A stretch of 64,000 bases of DNA from Enoplolaimus lenunculus (Eukaryota; Nematoda; Enoplea; Enoplida; Thoracostomopsidae): contig JASANG010001449.1 of the NCBI GenBank assembly GCA_030248215.1, positions 1-64,000 on the forward strand. The letters run 5' to 3'. Positions 1 through 12,099 of the stretch are shown piece by piece. Both the position numbers and the translations under genes were made by a program. The notes beneath the pieces are model-generated. The model did not search any database. It was not told the DNA's origin and was given only the letters and a program-made list of their open reading frames with translations. Position 1 is the stretch's first letter; the number at the start of each line of letters is the position of its first letter.

Positions 1-93
1 TTGCAATATGCAAAGATCCGCTTGAGGCGATATGAATAATTTTACGTACGCTGGGTGTTTTAGTTTTACAGCTATCTCTCATGTTCTTTCTAG

Positions 94-662
94 TGTGGTT
101 TGCGAGCAACTGTCACACTGCGAGTGGGCGTGAACAACTCATCGACTCGTTAAAACCGTACATTTTGGTTGATATTTATGGAAATTGTGGCTCACTAAAC
201 TGCAGTGTCGCAAGCAACGAAATGTGCAATCATATCATTGAATCGCGTTACTGGTTCTACTTCGCCGCTGAAAATAGCAACTGTCGCGAATACGTCACCG
301 AAAAAATATGGAGTCGTTTGCATTTATGGTCAGTGCCAATTGTACTCAAACGCTGGATGTATGACGATATTTTGCCACGTCATTCGTTCATCGCAGCGTC
401 TGATTTTCATTCTGGGCGTCATTTAGCAAATTATTTACACTATCTTACTCGAAACGCAACAGAATACGCGAAATATTTTCACTGGCGTTTCACACTGCCT
501 CAACGGACTGCACAAGCGCCAGAAAATATACTCACGGTGGGATTTTGTCGTCTGTGTGAAATGCTACATGAAACGTTGCCGAACAAAACTTACGATGATA
601 TTTCAAATTGGTGGCATACAAAGGCTTATTGCGAACACGAATTCCCTTTTATTGATATTTGA
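94..662 (+). CDS. Alpha-1,3-fucosyltransferase (GT10), last exon
   Basis: This is the C-terminal exon of a Golgi type II alpha-1,3-fucosyltransferase, which transfers fucose from GDP-fucose to GlcNAc on N-glycans or Lewis-type chains. The exon codes 188 residues. In order they show a VWFASNC start, SGRE, the VDIYGNCG segment, then FAAENSNCREYVTEKIW, which is the GDP-fucose-binding signature of family 10. LANYL and YFHWR, near the end of the fold, follow. A pyrimidine-rich tract and TAG at 91-93 form the acceptor, so the exon begins inside a codon. The stop is at 660-662. Upstream exons with the cytoplasmic tail, membrane anchor and stem lie outside the window. Family assignment is firm. The exact acceptor linkage (core alpha-1,3 or Lewis type) cannot be told from this exon. 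Confidence 0.88.
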
Positions 663-1467
663 GGAAGTATCCAGAGGTGTTAAAAACCGCCCCAGTGTCG
701 GAGGTGAACAAAACTTGCCGGGATTGAAAATCATGCGAATTATGCATTTAACCTTTAGAATTCTCAGCTTTTTATACAACGTTCCAGTCTTACGGGGTTC
801 GCAAGGCCCCTTTTTTAGAAAACTTGCACATTTTCTCTAAATTCAAAGCTTAGCTCTCTAAGCGGTTCAAGGTTCCCATTTCAAAAATAGACCTAAATTG
901 TTCTCTATTGCTCACCGACAGATAAACACCACAAGATACATTTTTCCACAAATATTACTTGATCCTGCTAAATACAACTGGCTATAGTATCTATCATGTT
1001 ATGCACCGTTCACAATAATTTGTCAACGGTGCTACAAAAAATGCTATAGCCCAAGGCTATCACGAGGTCATTTTGAAAATGACCTCGTGATAGCCTTGGG
1101 GTATAAGAGAAATCTCTTATAACTTAGGGCTATCACGTGTCAGCCCCTTCATCGAAACTCGTGATAACCCTGGGCTATCACGAAATTTCCGCTTATATAT
1201 ATTTATATTCATAATGAAACTTGATACCAGTTAACTGAATTTTACAATTTTAATCCTCTGTCCTTCACGCTAGCTCTGTGTTATGAGGAGTTTTCTGACA
1301 AACCTCAATTTTGGAACATTGAGTGGACTTAGGAAAATTTTCACGCGAGTGCCAATATTCTGCAATTTTTCCAAATCCAGACGAGTCGTTATTATGTACA
1401 CAGTAAAACACCCTTGTACGACAAAGGCCCATTTATGTATCAGGACTGGACCGTTACTGCCATCACG
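663..1467. other. 3' flank of the fucosyltransferase gene
   Basis: No gene is visible here. A short scrap at 689-725 resembles the CCGGAG class of hAT-like MITEs described below (a GTCGGAGGTGAACAAAACTT-like piece). The middle holds the hairpin cluster listed separately. I see no convincing AATAAA signal for the fucosyltransferase transcript. Confidence 0.5.
1050..1181. repeat. Cluster of near-perfect hairpins
   Basis: Bases 1050-1074 are the exact reverse complement of 1076-1100, giving 25 paired bases around a single-base centre. A second perfect 9-bp inverted repeat follows (1102-1110 with 1113-1121). A third, imperfect palindrome built from the same word, GGCTATCACG, lies at about 1159-1181. 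The word recurs in both orientations across the block. It could be a fold-back transposon remnant or the structured 3' end of a transcript. Confidence 0.8.
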
Positions 1468-1640
1468 AGTGTAAAAAGGCCGGTTTTACGCCCCTTCCTC
1501 CTCCCCCTTCTCAGAGGGGAAGGTGGAGGGGGTTTACACATCCACCCTCCTCCTCCCCCTGTCGGAGGGGGAGGGGTTATACAGAGGGGGTTCGCATACA
1601 TCTTCCTCTCGTCCTCCTACTTAAGCACATGTCCATCTCC
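1468..1640 (+). repeat. Polinton left terminal inverted repeat
   Basis: The sequence begins AGTGTAAAAAGGCCGG and continues into alternating CCTCC and GGAGG blocks that are themselves partly self-complementary. It matches the reverse complement of about 12100-12272. The inner boundary is not sharp. Confidence 0.75.
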
Positions 1641-2094
1641 TCTACAAGTGGAGGAGGAGGGGATAGATATGTTTGCAACTGTTAGCCAGCTTGCTTTATA
1701 TCGCTAATAACTCACAAATGTCAGACATACTTTATGGAGTTTCTTTTTGTCCGAATCGCCTGCGGTTATAGTACTGCGTGGTTGGTGATCGTTGTGCTTT
1801 TTGTTGTTGCAAACGAGGAGTGCGCCTCGGTTTTTTCGTTGCAGGGGTCTTTTGAGGGGTTTGAGTTATTAAATTACTTATTATTGTGAGTCTTGTCCCC
1901 GGGCTTTGTTGGGGGTTGTTTTTGGTTCATTTTTTAGGGTTATGACCCGGCAAACAAAATTTACTCCAATTTTTGTGGTTTGGGTTTCGTTTTCGTTTTA
2001 TATTTTCACCTGTTTTATCCCAATTTTGAGAACGTTTTTCAAAAAGTTCTCTTCTTATTGACTTGTCACAGAGAGAATCACTATTATTCTTATT

Positions 2095-2125
2095 AAAATT
2101 ATTATTATTATTATTATTATTATTA

Positions 2126-2158
<33 letters not shown>

Positions 2159-2175
2159 GCTGCTGCTGCTGCTGT
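2095..2175. repeat. Trinucleotide microsatellites (TTA, TTG, CTG)
   Basis: Runs of TTA, then TTG, then CTG follow one another inside the Polinton left arm. They are simple repeats with no coding support. Confidence 0.9.
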
Positions 2176-2329
2176 TTATACTCTTAATACTATTACTCAT
2201 GTTATAATAATTTCTAAACAATTATAATTAAGAATATTTAAATGTTTTGGTTATTGGAATGTTTTAAAATTTCTCACCAACTGTTCAGTTTTCCAAAAGC
2301 TGTTTTTCTATATATTTTTCTAGCTTCAC

Positions 2330-2845
2330 ATACTTGATGGTAATTAAATTGCGTCATTTTTTGAGGGTAATAAAATCGCTCGCATGTTGAGGGTAATTAA
2401 ATCGGCTTTACATTCTTTAGGGTAATTAAGTAGCGTCACATTCTTTAGGGTTATAACATTGAAATCATTTTGTAAAACAGGCCTTGCATTTTTGAGGGTA
2501 GTGAAACTAGCGTCAGATTTTTGAGGGGAATTAAATCGGCTTTACATTGTTTAGGGTAATTAACTAGAGTTACATTCTTTACTGTAATAAAATTGACAAC
2601 ATTTTATAAAACTGGCCTTGCAATTTTGAGAGTAGTAAAACTAACGTCAGATTTTTGAGGGTAATTAAATCGGCTTTACATTTTTAGTATAATCAAATAG
2701 TTTCAGGGTAATAAAATTGATATCATTTTATAAAACTGACCTTGCATTTTTGAGGATAGTAAAACTAGCGCCAGATTTTAAGGATAATTAAATGACGTCA
2801 CATTTTTGAGGGTAATAAATAAACTGTTAAGATTAAAAAAGGTCC
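2330..2845. repeat. Degenerate tandem array in Polinton left arm
   Basis: An irregular tandem repeat is built around GAGGGTAATTAAATCGGC, TTTACATTCTTTAGGGTAAT and GCGTCAGATTTTTGAGG, with about 60 bases per cycle. Related words occur inverted at about 12060-12150 near the other end, so the array probably belongs to long subterminal repeats of the Polinton. Confidence 0.7.
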
Positions 2846-5060
2846 ACCGAAAAATTTATAGGTTTTAGTCAAAAGTGTAATAAAAATCACTTAGTCAGCT
2901 TGTGAAAAATAATTTTTAGTTCTAACATCAAAAAGCTCCTCCGACAAAATCCGAGTATAAAAGCGCGACTCAAGCTCAAAAATTGAGTCTTAAAAATGAA
3001 CAAACTAATTATCAACTCACATTTTGTCCAAACGCACACTGTCGACAGTGTTGCTTTTGGAAAAACTCGACTGCTTTATAACTTAGGGAAGTTTGCGCGG
3101 AAGCGTATAACTTTCCTGATGATATAAGGCAGGGCAAAAGGCAGACTTTTCTTTTGCAAGGAATTCAGTGATGTAATAGGTTATGATCCGGATGGATACC
3201 CAGGCAAGGTTTCGGTTTTGGTGGTGAAAAGAATCACCACTTAACAGCTATGGTTTTCGCTGGGTTGGATTACATGTAATTCAACCGATATGGCAACGTA
3301 TCCCAACAGCCCTTTCAAGAGCTACCTTTTCAACAAAATAATTTCTTGGTTCTTTATATTCCTGGACAGTATAAATCGTGATCAGGATACAGTTCAAATA
3401 AGGTTTTATATACTGAAAAGTGGGGCAAAAATAAAGCTTTTCGAAGCAAAAAACATGCAAAAGTCAAAACCAAAATACAAACCGACCTGTTGCAAACCAG
3501 TATGGTAAAGTGCAGATCAAAAACGATGTGTAAAATTAGAGGTTACCATTTTTTCGGTATTCTATAATACAGTAAGCTTACGCATTGCCCAAATTTTTTG
3601 CGTAGGCTTAGGCTTATGCTAGGGTATAGGCTTCATCTTTACAATTAGGTATAGGCTTAGACGTAGGCTTAAGAATATGCTTAGATTAATTTTAACACAA
3701 CCTAGCTAGTTATATACCAAACACAATTTTATAATACCTAATTTGACTAAAATTTTTCAGGAGGGGCATACAAGGGTTTTCGATGCCTTACAAGCAAGGT
3801 TTAAAAGTTTCGTGCGATTGTTGTCCAGTAGACAAAATGCGAGCTTTAATAGTTGTTTCTGAACATACTACCTACTTTGCATGGTTTTCTGCAATGTGTC
3901 TAATCATTCATTGAAAGGTCAAGTTAATCTATTTCGTGCTATTAAAAAGAACACTGGATGAATGGTCTGCGGAAAAATGTCCGTCAAATCAAAGGCCGTC
4001 GGCGCGAGCCCTGTGGTAACTTATTAAATCACGAATGTCGTGGAACTTGAAAAAATCTCAAAACCAAAATTACTACCCCATGTGTTTTTGTCATGTTTAT
4101 CGAAATAATTTGTTATGCTTGGCCTCGTATCAAAAATCGCAGTTGTGTAAATGTTACTTCTGATAACGACAGATGTTGTTAAATTTAAAAAAAGTTTCAC
4201 AAAGAAACATTTGTCAAAAGTATAACACGCGATTTAAGACATACGGTCCCGGTAGAGTGTATATAAACATTATGCGAAATTTTGTTGCTTTTCATATATA
4301 TACATGGAGTCTTGGCGCGTACGGAAATGAGCCGAAAATGACCAACCGTAAATTTGCAATCACTGCTGTCAAGTAAAGACCCTGCTTTGTGCACATATAC
4401 AAATAACTAAACGCTTATTATCCATTGTTATTTTTCGGAGTGGTATTTATTTTTTTAAGTACTTTTAGTTCAAAACACTTCACGGTTTGCGTTAATTTTA
4501 AGCTCACCACTAAATTCACCCAGTGCAAATATTACGATCGATTTCCCTAATTCTTTTGAAAAGTCAACTGAAAGCTTATTAACTTGACCGTCTATTGGTC
4601 GCTTAAATAATCACAGTCACTGCTGTGGTCTTTACTTAAATCGACTAAAATATTTGGTAACCTGCATCTGCCTAAAAGCCGGTTGCAGTTAAACCTAAAT
4701 CCTCGTTCCTAAAGTTTAAAGCTTGCAAAGTATGGTAAAAGGCTCTTAAACAAATACCTTGTTTACGCGGTAAAGCAACATTACAAGGGTAACTATCATC
4801 ATTCATAAATATAGTAGATCTATCCATATCCGGTAACGAAAATCTAAATTAATTTTTATCTTTCGTACCGGTATATGCTTCGTGTGTAATACCCCAAATG
4901 TGAATTCTTCTAGGTAACGAACGTTCAAAAGTTGTCCAGTCCCGCTTGCATTAAAACATAACGGGCGAGCCATATTTTTACTTTAAAAACTTTAATATAT
5001 TATCCTTTTAAGGGGTTTCAGTTAAACTATAATCTCAAAATTAATTCCGAACCTTTATAA
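2846..5060. other. Polinton left arm, no recognised gene
   Basis: I recognise no protein family here. At 3585-3690 there are repeated AGGCTTA words, seen again just outside the element at about 12315-12420. The ORFs in this stretch are short and unmatched. Confidence 0.5.
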
Positions 5061-5064
5061 AATT

Positions 5065-5711
5065 TCACGGGTTTAATAATGAGTCTAAAATTTCAAATTT
5101 CAATGTTTCTACCAAAGGGTTGTTGAGTGTTAAATTAGTTGAATTTTTTGCAGTATCATTGGTTATAACATGTAAAAGTTGTTTGTATTTCTCATTTATC
5201 GACCTTTGCTTTACAATCGAGGCCATTATAAACCTTGCTTGGTTTTCTAACAAATTTATCAGCATTCGCCCAATATGCTGACCGTTTTTTAAGTGTCGCA
5301 TTCCTAGCTTCAGTTTATTTTGCATTTCATTTGAAAGTTTAATTTCACTATCGATTATGCAATAAAGGTTTATTTTCTGGCTTATAGGGTCTCAAGTAAA
5401 TTCAATATTTGTCGAAAATTGATTAAAAATATAAGTAACTTATCAACTGTATAGTACCCCACCTCTACTGTAAACTGCTTCCATGAATCGTTATTAAAAT
5501 ACCTAAGTTGGTTTTGTGAAATATTGAAATGCTGTTCAGGTGTTAGAACTTCAAGCACTGTAAAACCGCTGGCGCAAAATGGCGTCGCCAAATCTACGGT
5601 CGGGTTATCTAATTTACACGCTACAACCACCTCCATATTTAATTCATAATTATAAATATTGAACGCTTTTAAGCATGTTATAAGCAGTATCAGTACAACA
5701 ATTGTAATCAT
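5065..5711 (-). pseudogene. Polinton fossil: two unassigned small reading frames
   Basis: Two short minus-strand frames lie here, at 5065-5325 and 5382-5711. The second begins with a hydrophobic stretch like a signal or membrane segment. I do not recognise either family. Position and strand place them with the other fossil genes, and they could be minor structural or accessory proteins of the element. Confidence 0.4.
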
Positions 5712-5994
5712 CGAAACTCTTGCAACTAGTTACAATAACATTTCCAGTTCTAAAAATCAATAATACACCAAAACGTAAATTAACTTTTAAACTGTTATGC
5801 AACTCTGGTTTATAAAACACTCTATATCTGTATCGCCAAAGTTCATATACTTTCGGCAATTTTAACTCAAACTCAGTTTCTATCAACCCTACTACATTTC
5901 TCAATAACTCATTGATTTCATTTAATTCATAACCAATGCGTTTTAATGTATGTTTTATTTCTGTAATTAATATTAATACTTCAACTTTATCCAT
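5650..5994 (-). pseudogene. Polinton fossil: TBP-like protein remnant
   Basis: The frame contains GVLLIFRTGNVIVTSCKS, which resembles the repeat of TATA-binding protein (LLIFxSGKxxxTGAK). TBP-like proteins occur in some large DNA viruses, where they are thought to help viral promoters. Finding one among Polinton genes is unusual to my knowledge. Its overlap with the next frame suggests compact virus-like packing. The family call rests on this one segment. Confidence 0.45.
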
Positions 5995-6289
5995 TGTCTT
6001 AACTCCAACTTAATTTATTTTTCCGTTATTAAACACTAATGCAGTACCACCATCTATAAAGTTCCAAATACCACCTGAAAACACTCTATTATCATATATA
6101 AATGCATCAATTACAATATACAATTCATATAATTACAAAGTACACATTCAATCACAAGTTACAGTGAAATTTGTTACTGTTTGTTTCATTTCTAACTTCC
6201 ATCTTAAGTTTACCTAACGTATTACTCCCGGTCTATTTACTTATATCTCTGCTTAGCTTATCTGTTATCGAAACTCATACACTCCAGTA

Positions 6290-7239
6290 ATTATCGTATT
6301 CACTTGCTTCTGCAATTACTGCACAACCTGTATTTACTAATTCCTTTTTAACATGTTCGTGCTGTTGTACTTTCGCTAATAGCCCCTTTTTCATAATATT
6401 ACTTGCGAGTCCTTTATTTAACCATTTATTCATCTCCTTCATTTAACCATTTATTCATGTCATATTCTTAATCATTTTACCAATTTGTTTATGTTGCCTG
6501 GGTTTATACGCTCTCTTTATTGCCCTATATGCTTCATTATGGGTCATCCACGTTATACTGTCTACGCTACTGTAAAAAATTGTCCCCACGTACGAGCCCC
6601 TAAGTCTGTAATTTTATTGTTTCCAAATTACATGTCCAAATGTCACTCATGTCCTGTATAGACCCTGCTGACAACTCGCAATCTCTCTAAACGACCTATG
6701 CTTGGTCACGTTGCCGTCCATACCCATGATAAATTGTCAATACGTTATTTCAAGGACAACTGTTTTGTCCAGACTCTGTCAGAAGGGACTCAGCATATTT
6801 CATAACACAAAGTTTGTCGGAAAGAGCTTTGCTTTGCAATTACACAGGGTCTGTTCGAAGGAACTCGTATTGTCAGAGACTGTGTCCAGACAGTGTCTAC
6901 ATTGTCTTTAGTCCCTTCGAAGGACCTGCTTTCAAAACCCACTATCTAGTTACACCTTCTGTGAAGTCCTTATAGCTTAAGGACATTGTCGTTTTGTCCC
7001 GCCCTTAAAACCAGGTGTGTGGACAATTTTTTACAGTAGCGTAGACAGTATTACGTGGATGACCCATTATCACCGAAATATCTTGCCTTCTCACTTTGGT
7101 ACCATTGCTCATTATAAATATAACATTTACCATTTATTATAACCTTACAAATGATAAAGTTACTAAAGGTACTGCAATCTGATTTAAATAAAACCAATGG
7201 CTCACCATTAACATCAAAACAATGAATTGTATGCTCCAT
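6290..7239 (-). pseudogene. Polinton fossil: NADAR-like gene remnant
   Basis: The upstream part (7067-7239, minus) reads like a NADAR (DUF1768) protein, with FSNF and EQWYQSEKARYFGD. NADAR proteins are ADP-ribose-linked N-glycosidases or hydrolases known from bacteria, phages and large viruses. The downstream part (about 6290-6536) resembles the family end, with an ASEYDNYWSV segment. A PIF/Harbinger-like element is inserted between the two parts. It is broken. Membership of the Polinton is inferred from position and strand. Confidence 0.5.
6540..7066. mobile_element. PIF/Harbinger-like MITE inside the Polinton
   Basis: The ends are inverted repeats of about 50 bp beginning TGGGTCATCCACGT, matching at all but two or so positions. 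TTA flanks both sides (6537-6539 and 7067-7069), as expected for PIF/Harbinger target duplications. The 527-bp interior codes nothing recognisable. It interrupts the NADAR-like fossil. Its nearly identical ends show that it inserted long after the Polinton decayed. Confidence 0.8.
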
Positions 7240-7989
7240 AATAAATTTACTAATCTTATATTATAACCTATTTAAACATTTATTAAAATATAATTCACAC
7301 AAGCTTTATTATTAAAATAGTTGTTTCCATGTGTGTTCTGGTTTGTGTTTGTTCCTACCTATACCACATGCAGCTACGGGTACATTTATCAATAATTTCT
7401 CAAATTTTTCTGAATCCAACGGTCTTGGTGGGGAAAAGTTTACATATGACACAAAATATTTCGATAAATCATATAATTTGAACCTACGGTATTATCAAGG
7501 TATACCACTACTCAGTTTTAAGTCTTTAATGTTTGCAACCATAAACTCACCTTTTTTCTTAAATTTTTAGGTAACATTTGAATTAAATAGGTTTGGGTTT
7601 CTATAATTACAGTAGCCTCAGCTGGTTGTGTGCTTTCAGTGTTTGATAATTTGTTATTTTTTAACGCATCAAGCTAGCTCACCGGAACAACTGCCATTTT
7701 GCGAGCAAAAAGTATGTGTTAAAGTAGTTAACAAGTAATTTTACAATATGTTGTTTCAACAATTTACGTTTTCTAGCATCGATACTTGCTTACTAGCAAT
7801 GTTTTTAAGGATTTGTCTACTTACGCTGGTATACTCTAAAGCATTGTATGCAATTTCTAAAAATGCTCTCAAAAGTGATGGGGAAGCAAATTTTACAATT
7901 TATGGTATAATTTTTGGTGACACCTCATTCAAATATTTTAAAGTAGCTAAATTTTTTTCAATAGCCACTTTAAAAATTTCACAGGCTTT

Positions 7990-8610
7990 TTAAGCATAAA
8001 CGTAAACAAACGTTTGTACATCTTCTGGTAAAATGCATTCTCTAACTCTCAAGTTTTCACTTGTTGCTGCTTTTAAATATAAAAATACGTACTCATAAGG
8101 TTTTAATGTTGCCTGTTCAAATGCACTCGTTAAAAAGTTAGGCCTTGAAGGCCACATTTGTCTACCTAGTGTACAAATCATTGACCGATCTCTAAAGTTG
8201 GGAAACAGCACCATGTACTGAGCGTTCTCGTTATAGTTCGCATGTATTTACCTTGATGATACACATTTTGTGTAACAAAAGAGTGCTCGACCTATTATGT
8301 GTTAATTATGAAAATTTGGCTGCCAATTGTTTATCATTGGCAGCTTCTAACATTAAATCATCTAAAATACATATTGTCTGGTTTTCACTTGTGGGAAACT
8401 CATTCGGTATACCCTCAAACGGCTCTAAATTCGGTATCTCACATAAAAACTTGGTGTAAATATCTTGAAATATACCGTAATACAACAAAATTTTATCAAC
8501 TTTTTTATCAATAAGGTTACTTTTCAGTAAACGAAATAACCAGTAAGTCTTGCCACTGCCCGTCTGACCGCTAACAACACATGTAAGAGGTAACTCAAGG
8601 GACAAGCAGC
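7990..8610 (-). pseudogene. Polinton fossil: packaging ATPase remnant
   Basis: The remnant is of the FtsK/HerA-like (A32-type) genome-packaging ATPase of Polintons. A Walker A motif, GQTGSGKT, lies in the upstream part, and ICILDDLM, a Walker B-like segment, follows. The part at 7990-8214 matches the family's later region (MVLFPNFRDRS and TLGRQMWP). It lies directly after the integrase tail. It is broken. Confidence 0.75.
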
Positions 8611-8619
8611 CGTTCTCTA

Positions 8620-9475
8620 TACTATTAGCTGCAGGTTGCAATTTGTATGTCTCGTCTAAAACTTTAACCTTTTGTAACTGTTGTGCATAAAATCTACCTA
8701 AAATGGGTTCATTGTTTGCATCTGCAATTTCATACACCGCTGGTGTAAACGGCAACTGTTTTGTAACCGAACACACTTCACGTGACCAAAGTTGGTTAAA
8801 CCCTCGTTCCAAAAGCGCTCTCTCTTTTGATATTCTCACAACATCATCTAACATAAACTTGTTTCTGACATCAATATCTCTTGCGGGACAAAGTTTTTCT
8901 CACACACTACCCTCATTTTGTTTGTTTACTTGTACCGGTGTAAATCCATATCTGTTTTCACTATTGTTGTATGCTTGTACAACTTTTTGCAAATCATCTA
9001 TGATCTACCTCTATTTTTGCATGGTAACAGTTTATAAAGCTTTCCTTTATATGTTCTAATAAAACGTTCAGCTATTCTTGCCTTATTTTTTTTCAAGTGT
9101 AAACATTTATATTTCTACTTTTACAGTACTCATATACCAAATGATTCACAATTTCTTTTCCGTTATCTGTTTGAAAACTATTGGGTTTAAAGTTATCAAA
9201 ACTATTCTTAATGCATCTAAAATAGTATTACCGGTTATATTTTTTAACTGCACAATCCAAGCATATTTTGTGAAACAATCTATAACTACCTGTAAATATT
9301 TGAACCCATCATTTAAAGTCGATAAATGCGAAATGCTTAATCTGCATGGTACAAATCACCAATACCCTTTAATACAGTTCGGCTACGCTTGAACTGCAAC
9401 CTACGCGGTTTATGTAGTGTATAAGTCTCTTCTTCGATTAACCATTCTTTTACATCTCTTAACCTAACTTTAATT
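8620..9475 (-). pseudogene. Polinton fossil: integrase remnant
   Basis: This is the retroviral-type (DDE) integrase of Polintons. Upstream it carries YTLHKPRRLQFKR and GIGDLYHAD, typical of the zinc-binding to core transition in this family. The downstream part (8620-8854) is a chromodomain-like tail ending RFYAQQLQKV. Polinton integrases insert the element into host DNA. The gene is broken several times. Confidence 0.75.
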
Positions 9476-9479
9476 CCGT

Positions 9480-11170
9480 GCTCCCTAGGTATAGATAACA
9501 ACGATAAGCGTTTTCGAAATCTATTTTATTTTGGTCAGTCATTTTTATTCTTTTCTGGTTTTTCATATATTCTTGCTGAAACTTTTCAGCCAATTCTATA
9601 ATGTTAGTTATAAATTTCGAAACAGCATCGGCTCCGCGGTATATAACAGCTTCGCCGGTCGGTATTTTATCATTACAACACCCTAACGTTTCTACTAACC
9701 CGCACCCACATGGTGTGTGTCTTTGGTGTTGGTTAATGCATGAATTTAATGAGGGCGGGTCACATGTGCCTTATTTTTCAAGCAGGCATTTAAAATTTGC
9801 ATATATTACACAAGGGGACCTTTGCATGCGGTGCATTTTTTTAAAACTTAGTAGTGAATTTGGTTCAGGTATATCTACTCGTGACGTTTCCTCATTCCGA
9901 CATAATCTTATATGTTCCTCACGTTTACTTTTACTGTAACAAGGGGCTAAACGCTCATCGCAAAAATATAACCTATGCGTTTTTACGTGACTAGCTAACA
10001 GTGAATCTAAACTTCGTATCAGGCAATTATGACCCTCGTACAATAATAAATGAACGTAGGGTTTGTACTGGGTTTTCGAAATGTAAAGTGGGTATATCGT
10101 GGTTTGCTCGACCCCATAAACGTTTATAGCAATTTTATTATTTACTTCAGACTTTTTTATATTGAGCAATTTCTCTGGGTAGTCTATGTCGGTCAAATCT
10201 AATTCATTATCGTATTGCTTATATTTACATGCTCGATGAGCGTGTTCTTCCCAAGTGTTATTGTGTAAATATGCAAGCACAGTCCACAAAAAGCACTTAT
10301 TGTCCTCATTCTGAATGTTAAGTACTGCGTGCTTCTTTCTTATCCACAGGGGCAAGGGTTTATATGTTTACCCTCTTAATGGCATGTATCTACTAATGTG
10401 TATGTCTGCGTGTCCTATACTATCTAAAACCCACCCTGATCCCATTGCTTGAAAGTCATCAAATTTTTTTAAAACGTCGTACAAAATACTACTTATCTCA
10501 ATACTTATATGTGTTCCTTGTAATATCGAACGTGACTTTGAATTAAACTGACACGTCATTTGCGTGTCATCTAATTTTTTCATAGTACATTGTACGCTTA
10601 TCCAAAACTGAATACCCGGTTCTTTTCGTTGTTTTAATAATTTTAGTAAAAGTTCCTTAACGTCTACAAAAAATATTGAAATGTCTACAATGTGTTTTTC
10701 GGGTACCGCATAATAACTTTGCAAATGCTTTTTTCCATTTTAAAACCTTAACAAAACCAACCTGGTCAATCAATGTTGAACACCGTGGCATAGTATGACC
10801 ATCTCGCTCAAATGCGCTTGTTCACTATTGTTTGTGTTCCACGGTGCGGCCGATGTAGCTTCAGGTATTCGTCATTTGTTCTACCAAGTGTTGTACATCA
10901 TCACCAGCGCGTCGTTTGCTAGTAACGTTATTGGGTGCCGTTGTTGTTGCTTGTTGGCCGGGAAATATAGGGGTCGTAGTGTAGGTCCATTAACATTGTC
11001 AAGTTTTAACCGAGGGGTTGAAGGTGCCTCCTCATATGACGTCGTAGGTTATCATTTCTCGAAAATGAACTTTGGCATATTGCACATTCAAAACGTTTGT
11101 CTCTATGCGCTGGCTCTATATGTCTAAACAAATTATCGTTGCGCGAATATGAATTAGTACTATAAACATA
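9480..11170 (-). pseudogene. Polinton fossil: protein-primed DNA polymerase B, N-terminal part
   Basis: A C2H2-like finger (ECAICQSSFSRNDN-like, about 11030-11160) is followed by the region typical of Polinton PolB: IYPLYISK, HLLLYEGHNCLI, and the exonuclease-I-like segment VIYANFKCLLEK at about 9774-9810. A further stretch to about 9480 resembles the next part of the family. I do not see polymerase palm motifs. It is broken. Confidence 0.75.
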
Positions 11171-12099
11171 CTTGAAAGCCATTCTTTTTAAGCGTTTGTA
11201 AAACGAGCGTCAAAATTGTAAATATTTCTTAGGTCTTTTAAGCAGTTCACCAATCAGATTAAAGCTCTCAGTTAAAGTTCTAGAAAAATTATGTCATTTC
11301 TGTAGTTTTATAATTAAATACTTGGCGTGGGTTTTGAACAATATCGTAAAACACGTGGCTTGGGTTTTAGTATGTTCAAAAATGCACGGTAAAATGACGT
11401 AGTCATGACCGTGAACAATAAAGTATCAAATAAATAATTACTTAACGCAGGCGCCTTAAGGATTCAGTTTGCAATTTTCAAACAAGAAAAGTGACGTATA
11501 ATTGACTCATAAAAACTTGTAAACCAAACATATAATAAAGAACGGGAGCGCCTTTTTGGACTGTATTTCAAAACGTAACAGTGAAATATTTATTTGGTGC
11601 ATTTTGAAATTATTTATACAGCACAAGGCTAGCTAGTCGCATTTAGCATAACGCACGTAAATTTGGCAGCTTTGTAGTTCCTTATTGATAAATCAGATAA
11701 AACAGAATTTTATGGTGACATACATGACTACACCTCGATGTTTCACCAACTATTTCATGGAATTCGTGATAGCGTATCACTCCATCTTGTCAAGTTTTAT
11801 GTTGTACGTGGTATCGCTTGCAAGTTCTAATAACTCTGTCTTCCCAGCCGCTGTAAAGTCGACTTTTACCCTTTTGAGTACCACTGCCGATATGAGTTTG
11901 AGTGAGGTGTACACTAATTCTGATGTTCATTTTAAAATTGTTGTACAATGAACAATTACGAATTTGGCTAACCTTTTATATTTGTGAGCTGGAATTATGA
12001 CTGGTAAAAATGACGACATGGCGTCACTTTTATTATCGAATTAGCGTGTTGGGCACGCCAATCTTATTACATTAATTCCTTAAAATGTGGTGCGATTTA
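11171..12099. other. Polinton right arm, no recognised gene
   Basis: This is AT-rich sequence between the PolB remnant and the right terminal repeat. The one longer frame (11685-11951, plus) has no family I recognise. Confidence 0.5.

Noticed and set aside
2330-2845. TTAGGG-like words suggesting interstitial telomere repeat
   Set aside because: The unit is about 60 bp and degenerate, TTTAGGG occurs only once per cycle, and related words recur at the other Polinton end. It is an element-internal array.
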